The translations under genes and the position numbers were made by a program. Shown piece after piece: positions 15,778 to 21,364 of a stretch of DNA of 21,364 bases. How positions within the stretch are numbered: position 1 is the first letter of the stretch; each line of letters begins with the position of its first letter. The DNA comes from JABMPO01 sp964539785 (GTDB taxonomy: Bacteria; Fidelibacterota; Marinisomatia; Marinisomatales; TCS56): NCBI GenBank assembly GCA_964539785.1, contig CAZIJQ010000045.1, forward strand, positions 1 through 21,364, given 5' to 3'. The notes beneath the pieces are model-generated. The model saw only the letters and a list, made by a program, of their open reading frames with translations, was not told where the DNA came from and made no database searches.

Positions 15778-15897
15778 TGTCATTCTGAATGAGGGACGAA
15801 TGAAGAATCTCAAACAACAGTATTGTAGACAAAACAGTGCTTTACCCAAATACAACAGCTGAGATTCTTCTCTCGATAAATCGGGATCAGAATGACA
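15778..15897. mobile_element. 120-bp MITE-like inverted-repeat element
   Basis: Terminal inverted repeats TGTCATTCTGA (15778-15788) and TCAGAATGACA (15887-15897) match perfectly. A second perfect inner pair is GAAGAATCTCA (15802-15812) and TGAGATTCTTC (15860-15870). Between them lies about 47 bp of unique AT-rich sequence with no coding capacity. The element starts 9 nt after the dihydropyrimidinase stop. The TGTCATTCTGA...GAAGAATCTC pattern is, from memory, a dispersed repeat common in many environmental bacterial genomes. A clear target duplication is not visible. As RNA it would form a long hairpin between two operon genes. Confidence 0.85.
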
Positions 15898-15963
15898 AGT
15901 TCTGGACTTTATACGAGTTTACCATTGTTAGTTAAATAATGATTTTCAAAGAGGAATAACACT

Positions 15964-16830
15964 ATGCCAAAAATTGTGAAATCGGGATTAATTCAATTAA
16001 GCATTCCCAAATCGGAAGGCGATGGAACCATCGCTGAGATAAAGCAGGCCATGCTCGATAAGCATATTCCCTACATCGAGGCTGCCGGTAATCAGGGTGT
16101 CCAGATATTGTGCTTCCAGGAAATTTTCACTACGCCGTATTTCTGTCCGGGACAGGACAGTGAATGGTATAAATCGGCCGAGATAGTACCAGGACCCACC
16201 GTGGAAATGATGCAAGAATACGCCCGTAAATACCAGATGGTGATGGTCGTACCGATCTACGAAAAGGAACAGGCAGGAGTATTTTACAATACTGCTGCTG
16301 TTATCGATGCCGACGGCACCTATCTTGGGAAATACCGCAAACACCATATTCCACAACTAGCCGGTTTCTGGGAAAAATATTTTTTCCGGCCCGGTAATCT
16401 GGGTTATCCCGTTTTTGAAACCCGCTATGCCAAAGTTGGAGTTTACATTTGTTATGACCGACATTTTCCCGAAGGAGCCCGCGCCCTGGGATTGAATGGA
16501 GCTGAAATTGTGTACAATCCATCGGCTACCGTTGCCGGGTTGTCGCAATATCTCTGGAAACTGGAACAACCGGCCCACGCTGTGGCCAACGGCTATTTCA
16601 TGGGCTGTATCAATCGTGTCGGGGAAGAAGCGCCCTGGAATATTGGTAAATTTTACGGCAGTTCTTATTTCGTCGACCCCCGTGGTTCGATTTTCAAGAT
16701 CGCATCGGAAGATCAGGATGAATTGCTGGTGGCGGAGTTTGATCTGGACATGATCGACGAAGCCCGCGAGACCTGGCAATTTTATCGCGACCGTCGACCT
16801 GATTCCTATTCTGATTTAACCGCACCCTGA
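15964..16830 (+). CDS. Beta-ureidopropionase (N-carbamoyl-beta-alanine amidohydrolase)
   Basis: Nitrilase-superfamily amidase predicted to hydrolyse N-carbamoyl-beta-alanine to beta-alanine, CO2 and ammonia in the cytoplasm. The catalytic Glu-Lys-Cys triad is present: Glu53 (CFQEIFTTPYF), Lys126 (GKYRKHHIP) and Cys163 (VYICYDRHFPEGAR). FFRPGNLGYPVF and NRVGEE are also typical of the beta-alanine synthase/carbamoylputrescine amidase branch. At 288 residues it is the compact bacterial form without the N-terminal extension of the animal enzymes. AAAGAGGA lies 8 nt before the ATG. The aminotransferase start follows its stop by only 14 nt, so the two are surely cotranscribed. N-carbamoylputrescine amidase is the main alternative on sequence alone; the operon decides. 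Confidence 0.92.
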   Translation: MPKIVKSGLIQLSIPKSEGDGTIAEIKQAMLDKHIPYIEAAGNQGVQILCFQEIFTTPYFCPGQDSEWYKSAEIVPGPTVEMMQEYARKYQMVMVVPIYEKEQAGVFYNTAAVIDADGTYLGKYRKHHIPQLAGFWEKYFFRPGNLGYPVFETRYAKVGVYICYDRHFPEGARALGLNGAEIVYNPSATVAGLSQYLWKLEQPAHAVANGYFMGCINRVGEEAPWNIGKFYGSSYFVDPRGSIFKIASEDQDELLVAEFDLDMIDEARETWQFYRDRRPDSYSDLTAP

Positions 16831-16844
16831 TAAAGGAGAAAACT

Positions 16845-18137
16845 ATGGACAGTCAGGAAATCCGACAGCAACATAATGAATTCCTTTTTCCGGCAGTAAA
16901 GAATTTCTACCAGGAACCATTGGTCGTTTCAAAGGGGCAGGGAGTTCATGTTACTGACAGGGATGGTAAACACTACCTGGATTTTTTCGGTGGTATTCTC
17001 ACTGTTTCTTTGGGACATGCCAATGCCGAAATCAATGAAGTAGCGATCGCCCAGTTAAAACGCTTGAGTCATATATCAACCCTTTACCAGGTTGAATCGG
17101 TGGTGAGGCTGGCAACCAGCTTAGCCCGAATAACACCCGAAAATCTGAAGAAATCGTTCTTCACGGCCTCTGGAACCGAAGCCGACGAAACAGCGGTTAT
17201 GATGGCTCAGATTTATACCGGCAACCAGGAATTTATTGTGCTGCGTTATTCTTATTCCGGGCGCTCGGCATTAGCCCAATCAATGACAGCCCATTCCAAC
17301 TGGCGAGCCCTGCCTACCCAGGTGGCGTCGATTAAACATGCCCTGTCACCTTACTGCTATCGCTGCCCATTGAAAACCACCTATCCGGCTTGTGGGTTAG
17401 CCTGTGCCGAAGATGTGGAAGAATTGATAACCACGACGACCACCGGTTCCATCGCCGGAATGATGGTGGAACCGATCCTGGGCGTTGGTGGATTCATCAC
17501 GCCACCGCCGGAGTATTTCAAGATCGTGGCGGAGATAGTGCGTCGCTACGGGGGCGTTTTTATCTCCGATGAAGTGCAGACCGGTTTCGGGCGCACCGGA
17601 CTGATGTTCGGGATCGAGCATTCTGGTGTCCAGCCGGACATGATGACCATGGCTAAAGGTATCGCAAACGGTTTACCTCTCGGTGCTGTAATAGCTACGG
17701 ACGAAATCGCCAATTCTCTGAAAAAAAATAGCATTTCCACGTTTGGCGGTAATCCGATTGCCTGTGCCGCTGCCGATAAAGTCATTGAGATTGTCGAACG
17801 CGATAACATCAAAGAAAACTGTGCACGATTGGGTAAGGTTTTACGAACCGGATTGGAAAAACTACAGGAAAAATACCCACGGGAAATCGGTGATGCACGG
17901 GGGATGGGACTGATGCAAGCAATAGAACTGGTCGTTGATGAAACCAAACATGACCGCACCCCGAATGCTGAGTTTGCGGATCGATTGATGGAAGAAACCA
18001 AAAAACGCGGTCTATTGATCGGCCGTGGGGGATTGTATGGAAATGTTATCCGCATATCACCGGCAATGAATGTCACCCAAAATGCGATTGAAGAAGCGAT
18101 CCAGCTGCTCGATGACGCTCTGGCTGCCATCAGTTAG
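16845..18137 (+). CDS. Class III PLP aminotransferase, probable beta-alanine transaminase
   Basis: Predicted to transaminate beta-alanine to malonate semialdehyde, linking the ureidopropionase to the semialdehyde dehydrogenase of the same cluster. The 430-residue protein has class III (AGXT2/GabT-like) motifs: FTASGTEADETAVMMA (106-121), ISDEVQTGFGRTG (240-252, Asp242 contacting the PLP ring nitrogen) and MAKGIANGLPLG with the Schiff-base Lys271. An unusual segment at 171-187, CYRCPLKTTYPACGLAC, has four Cys in CX2CX8CX3C spacing and may bind a metal or be a structural insertion. AAAGGAGA lies 5 nt before the ATG. The amino acceptor (pyruvate or 2-oxoglutarate) is not readable. The stop codon TAG (18135-18137) lies inside a 9-bp repeat bordering an insertion. 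Confidence 0.9.
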   Translation: MDSQEIRQQHNEFLFPAVKNFYQEPLVVSKGQGVHVTDRDGKHYLDFFGGILTVSLGHANAEINEVAIAQLKRLSHISTLYQVESVVRLATSLARITPENLKKSFFTASGTEADETAVMMAQIYTGNQEFIVLRYSYSGRSALAQSMTAHSNWRALPTQVASIKHALSPYCYRCPLKTTYPACGLACAEDVEELITTTTTGSIAGMMVEPILGVGGFITPPPEYFKIVAEIVRRYGGVFISDEVQTGFGRTGLMFGIEHSGVQPDMMTMAKGIANGLPLGAVIATDEIANSLKKNSISTFGGNPIACAAADKVIEIVERDNIKENCARLGKVLRTGLEKLQEKYPREIGDARGMGLMQAIELVVDETKHDRTPNAEFADRLMEETKKRGLLIGRGGLYGNVIRISPAMNVTQNAIEEAIQLLDDALAAIS

Positions 18138-18366
18138 TGTCTGTCCTAAAAGTTACAAGTCTTAATTTCAATAGCCCAGTCCTTAAGGGCTGGGATTTGA
18201 ATGTGCCAAATTCCAGTAGGGCATTCATGCCCATATCATTTGGAATATCATGCGTTTAAAACGCCATGAACGGCGTCAGAATGTTTTTAGTATCTGTAAC
18301 CCCGCCATGAATGACGAGGCTAAGGAGAAAGAAATCACAACATCAAAGATGGACACTAGTTAGTGT
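18132..18366. mobile_element. Hairpin-rich REP/MITE-like insertion with a 9-bp direct repeat
   Basis: AGTTAGTGT occurs at 18132-18140 and again at 18358-18366, bracketing 217 bp (18141-18357) as a target duplication would. The first copy contains the stop codon of the aminotransferase gene. The ends show short inverted repeats: AGTGTC (18136-18141)/GACACT (18352-18357) and TGTCC (18142-18146)/GGACA (18351-18355). Inside are hairpins at 18175-18194 (CCCAG...CTGGG, loop TTAA), 18219-18232 (GGGCA/TGCCC), 18252-18264 (GCGTTT/AAACGC, overlapping the next) and 18261-18276 (ACGCC/GGCGT), plus a degenerate one near 18300-18320. Several share a (G)CC-ATGAA(T/C)-GG(C) core, one on the opposite strand. 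No coding region. The hairpins resemble REP clusters mobilised by IS200-like TnpA proteins. Confidence 0.65.
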
Positions 18367-18411
18367 ATTACCTGGTCAACAAAATAATATTTGGATAAAG
18401 CAAGGATGCCT

Positions 18412-19746
18412 ATGGAACGTGTAATAAGCTTACCCGATAACCGACTTGAACAAAAATTCAAAGAGGCCAAACCGCTTTATACTGAATCAGAAGCCGGGAT
18501 TGAAGCCAATCGCTGTTTATATTGTTATGACGCACCCTGTACAGCCGCCTGTCCGGCGAGCATAGACATTCCCGGATTCATTCGGAAAATAGCTTCCGGA
18601 AATCTGCGCGGGGCAGCAAAAACCATTTTTGAAGTGAATCTGCTGGGTGTTACAACCGCTCAGGTTTGCCCGGTAGAGGAATTATGTGCCGGTGCTTGTG
18701 TGTATAATAAAGATAATGTTCCTCCCATCAATATCGGCCGGTTGCAGCGCTTCGCCACCGAAAAGGCTCTGCAATGGGAGCGGGACAAAAATAATACACT
18801 TTTTTCGCCAGAAAATCTGACAGATCGGAAAGTTGCCTTAATCGGTGCAGGACCGGCATCCCTGGCCTGTGCTGCTCAGCTTACCCTGGCGGGAGTTAAG
18901 TCAATCATTTATGAAAAACATGATCTACCCGGAGGGTTGAATGTAACCGGGATTGCTCCCTACAAGCTATTTACCGAAGTGGCTCTAGAGGAAATTGAAT
19001 GGCTGGAGCAATTTGGTTTCGAAATTCGGACTGGGGTAGAAGTCGGCCACGATATGTCTATTGAGCACCTGCTTGAGAATTTCGATGCCGTTTTCCTGGG
19101 GGCCGGGTTAGGCCGGGATAAATTACCCGGGATTCCCGGTGAAGATGCCGCCGGTGTTTGGGGCGCTACAGATTTGATCAGAAAGATAAAAAATGACCGC
19201 GAGTACAAATTGCCGGAGCAATTAAAAACCGTTAACGTGATCGGCGGCGGAAACTCCGCTATTGATATTGCCCGAGAATTGGCCTTGCTTGGTGTCCCAG
19301 AAGTCAATATCGTTTATCGTCGGACAATAGCCGAAATGCCCGGTTATTGTCATGAGTTGGCTGCCGCCCGCCAGGAAGGCGTGCGAATGTTTGAGCAGGC
19401 CGTGCCAGTTGAGATAATTGCCAACGATCGCCTGGTTTTACACACCAAACACAAGCTCACTGGGGAGCCACAGCAATTCGAAAGCGACTGGATTGTGTTG
19501 GCAATTGGTAATGAACGGGATGCCGGGCAATTATTGCCCGGTTTGGACATTGATGAAAAGGGCTGTGTAGTCATTGATCCTGACACAATGAAGACTTCAA
19601 TCGCCAAAATCTATGCCGGCGGTGATTGTATCAACGGTGGAAAAGAAGTGGTAAATGCAGTGGCCGATGGCCGCGATGCGGCCTGGTCGATGCTGCAGGA
19701 ATGGGGGATCGGGGAAGCACAGCAGGTAAGGAGGAATCATGGCTGA
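18412..19746 (+). CDS. preT: NAD(P)-dependent dihydropyrimidine dehydrogenase, PreT (flavin) subunit
   Basis: Electron-input subunit of bacterial dihydropyrimidine dehydrogenase: takes electrons from NAD(P)H via FAD and passes them through Fe-S clusters to PreA. Start 18412 is chosen because AAGCAAGG ends 6 nt before it; the frame is open from a TTG at 18391, and the ATG at 18406 abuts the AGG. The 444-residue protein has N-terminal cluster ligands CX2CX4CX3C (Cys35, 38, 43, 47), a second set Cys86, Cys92, Cys96, and Gln112 in GRLQRFATE, equivalent to the unusual Gln ligand of the mammalian enzyme. GAGPAS (145-150) binds FAD and GGGNSA (278-283) NAD(P)H. It overlaps preA by 8 nt. Related NAD(P)H:glutamate synthase small subunits are the main look-alike, excluded by the neighbour preA. 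Confidence 0.93.
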   Translation: MERVISLPDNRLEQKFKEAKPLYTESEAGIEANRCLYCYDAPCTAACPASIDIPGFIRKIASGNLRGAAKTIFEVNLLGVTTAQVCPVEELCAGACVYNKDNVPPINIGRLQRFATEKALQWERDKNNTLFSPENLTDRKVALIGAGPASLACAAQLTLAGVKSIIYEKHDLPGGLNVTGIAPYKLFTEVALEEIEWLEQFGFEIRTGVEVGHDMSIEHLLENFDAVFLGAGLGRDKLPGIPGEDAAGVWGATDLIRKIKNDREYKLPEQLKTVNVIGGGNSAIDIARELALLGVPEVNIVYRRTIAEMPGYCHELAAARQEGVRMFEQAVPVEIIANDRLVLHTKHKLTGEPQQFESDWIVLAIGNERDAGQLLPGLDIDEKGCVVIDPDTMKTSIAKIYAGGDCINGGKEVVNAVADGRDAAWSMLQEWGIGEAQQVRRNHG

Positions 19747-21067
19747 TCTAGCGATTAATATGTGTGGTATCAAGAGTCCCAATCCTTTCTGGCTGGCTTC
19801 CGGCCCGCCTGCCAATTGCGGTGAACAAGTCATGCGTGCCTTCGATGCCGGTTGGGGTGGAGCAGTCTGGAAAACCCTGGGTAAACCGATTGTCAACGTA
19901 TCTTCCCGGTTAGGAGCCGTAGATCACAAAGGTAATCGCATGTCCGGGCTAAATAATATCGAGCTCATCACCGACCGTCCTTTGGATACCAATTTCAAAG
20001 AAATATATGCAGTAAAAAAACGCTATCCGAATCATGCTGTAATAATTTCCCTGATGGTAGAATCTAAAGCCGAATGGCAGGAAATTATCCGGCGGGCGGA
20101 AGATGCCGGCGCCGATGGACTGGAATTGAATTTTGGTTGTCCCCATGGTATGTGCGAGCGGGGCATGGGTAGCTCAGTGGGACAGGAGCCATCAATACTG
20201 CAAGAAATCACCGCCTGGGCGGTGGACTATGCCAATACTCCCGTTTTAATCAAACTGACGCCAAATGTAACTGATATCATTGATCCAGGTTTAGCTGCCG
20301 CAAATGGTGGAGCAGATGGTCTATCGTTGATCAATACGATTAAATCAATCGTCGGTGTTAATCTGGAGACCATGGTTCCCCTGCCGTCAGTCAGGGATAA
20401 AGGTACCAATGGCGGTTATTGTGGACCAGCTGTAAAGCCCATAGCATTACATATGGTAGCTGCTCTGGCGCGGGATCCACGGATTCAGATTCCCATTTCC
20501 GGTATTGGAGGCATCGGTAACTGGCGGGACGCTGCGGAATTTATCGCCCTGGGAGCGACATCCGTGCAAGTCTGCACTGCGGTCATGCATTACGGGTATC
20601 GAATCGTTGAAGATATGATTGACGGACTTTCCAATTACCTCGATGATATGAACATGGCATCAGTAAATGATTTGATTGGCAAGGCGGTACCTAATTTCAC
20701 CGAGTGGGGCAATCTGGATCTGAATTACCGGATTACTGCCAGTATTGATGAAGAAAAATGCATCGGCTGCCAGCTTTGTTATATTGCCTGTTTGGATGGG
20801 GCGCACCAATGTATTCATACGCAGCAAAGTGAATGCTCGGCTTTCCACGGTGAATCGGATCACGGGATGCATCCTAGGACTGAAATACAACCACCGGTAC
20901 TCCATGAAACTAATGGAAAAATAGCGGATCACGTTCCATTTGTCGATGAAGATGAATGCGTTGGTTGCAACCTGTGTCAATTGGTCTGCCCGGTTCCCGG
21001 CTGTATAACGATGATCGAACAGGATTCGGATACTGTTGCTAAAACCTGGCAAGAAATGGAAGTTTAA
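19739..21067 (+). CDS. preA: Dihydropyrimidine dehydrogenase, PreA (FMN/Fe-S) subunit
   Basis: Catalytic subunit reducing uracil/thymine to the 5,6-dihydro forms, paired with PreT. The 442-residue protein has an N-terminal FMN-binding TIM barrel of the dihydroorotate dehydrogenase type: NFGCPHGMCERGMG at 131-144, KLTPNVTD, and GIGGIGNWRDA near the phosphate-binding end. A C-terminal ferredoxin domain follows, with two 4Fe-4S motifs: Cys341, 344, 347, 351 and Cys407, 410, 413 and 417. The barrel loop reads GSSVGQE where mammalian enzyme, as I recall it, has LACGQD with the active-site Cys; Val147 occupies that position and Cys139 is nearby. AAGGAGGA inside preT precedes the ATG, and the two genes overlap by 8 nt, indicating translational coupling. 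Last gene of the cluster. Confidence 0.94.
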   Translation: MADLAINMCGIKSPNPFWLASGPPANCGEQVMRAFDAGWGGAVWKTLGKPIVNVSSRLGAVDHKGNRMSGLNNIELITDRPLDTNFKEIYAVKKRYPNHAVIISLMVESKAEWQEIIRRAEDAGADGLELNFGCPHGMCERGMGSSVGQEPSILQEITAWAVDYANTPVLIKLTPNVTDIIDPGLAAANGGADGLSLINTIKSIVGVNLETMVPLPSVRDKGTNGGYCGPAVKPIALHMVAALARDPRIQIPISGIGGIGNWRDAAEFIALGATSVQVCTAVMHYGYRIVEDMIDGLSNYLDDMNMASVNDLIGKAVPNFTEWGNLDLNYRITASIDEEKCIGCQLCYIACLDGAHQCIHTQQSECSAFHGESDHGMHPRTEIQPPVLHETNGKIADHVPFVDEDECVGCNLCQLVCPVPGCITMIEQDSDTVAKTWQEMEV

Positions 21068-21364
21068 AACAATTATTGAGACATATTTATTAGATTAGTG
21101 GGGACTCTTTTTAAACTGTCAACTTCGGTTATTTTATTTTATCTATCTATATCAGATAAGTGTGGGAAAATATACGCAAACACGAAAAATGATTCTTTTG
21201 AAATAGGAAGATCATTATCATCCATTTTTCACTCATTGAAGTTAACCTTAAAGTGTATCCATGTTGCACGGCGTGGACGTTGGAATTTGGGTATCTTTGC
21301 TTCCGGGCTTGTAATCCCACCCATTTTAGTACCAGTTAAAATTAGAGTTTTCAGCCATGTTATT
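21068..21364. other. Trailing gene-free segment
   Basis: No coding region seen on either strand up to the window edge. A weak AGT-GGGG-ACT element followed by CTTTTT (about 21097-21112) could be a poor terminator after preA, but the stem is only 3 bp. The rest is AT-rich with no visible repeat. Confidence 0.4.

Noticed and set aside
18391..18411. TTG (18391) or ATG (18406) as the preT start
   Set aside because: The purine-rich AAGCAAGG lies at proper spacing only for the ATG at 18412; the other two would add seven or two residues without a usable ribosome binding site.
21068..21364. Partial gene entering from the right edge
   Set aside because: The candidate leftward frame from the window end reaches a stop after about ten codons; the other frames are also closed.

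Overview
The window reads as a bacterial chromosome segment, scaffolded with one 100-N gap. It looks Gram-negative: there are two lipobox lipoproteins, a periplasm-type S46 dipeptidyl peptidase and several signal peptides. S46 peptidases, moderate-to-low GC and many short dispersed repeats suggest an uncultured member of the FCB/Marinimicrobia/Calditrichota sphere. That placement is a weak inference, because no marker gene is present.

Layout. Positions 335-5614 (+ strand) hold an RluA-type pseudouridine synthase, a patatin-like phospholipase, an S46 peptidase with the DPP7-type specificity glycine, an unrecognised small membrane protein and an Mth938-domain protein. Positions 5626-10280 (- strand) hold a large lipoprotein metallophosphoesterase, an ABC_sub_bind-type periplasmic protein, a 540-bp gene-free stretch, and a lipoprotein gene that is frameshifted in this sequence.

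Positions 10438-21067 (+ strand) form the core of the window: a complete reductive pyrimidine (uracil) degradation cluster. Its order is CoA-acylating (methyl)malonate-semialdehyde dehydrogenase, NCS2/SLC23-type nucleobase permease, dihydropyrimidinase, beta-ureidopropionase, class III aminotransferase, PreT and PreA. Together these would import uracil, reduce it (PreTA), open the ring, release CO2 and ammonia to give beta-alanine, transaminate that to malonate semialdehyde, and convert it to acetyl-CoA.

The most unusual aspect is what lies between the genes of this cluster. Every gap longer than about 100 bp is filled by a repeat-type element starting 3-15 nt after the preceding stop codon. 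Two gaps carry cassettes for a four-helix-bundle protein of the 23S-rRNA intervening-sequence (S23/IVP) family. These are bounded by complementary arrays of a 7-nt repeat, (GAAATTN)n on the left and (AATTTCN)n on the right, behind a small AGCGTT hairpin. One copy is an internally deleted remnant, one is truncated, and one is apparently full length but interrupted by the assembly gap. A third gap holds a 120-bp MITE-like inverted repeat. A fourth holds a roughly 217-bp hairpin-rich (REP-like) insertion flanked by a 9-bp direct repeat that includes the aminotransferase stop codon. The four-helix-bundle cassettes look like intergenic, operon-embedded relatives of rRNA intervening sequences and are my leading candidate for a poorly described mobile or RNA-processing element.
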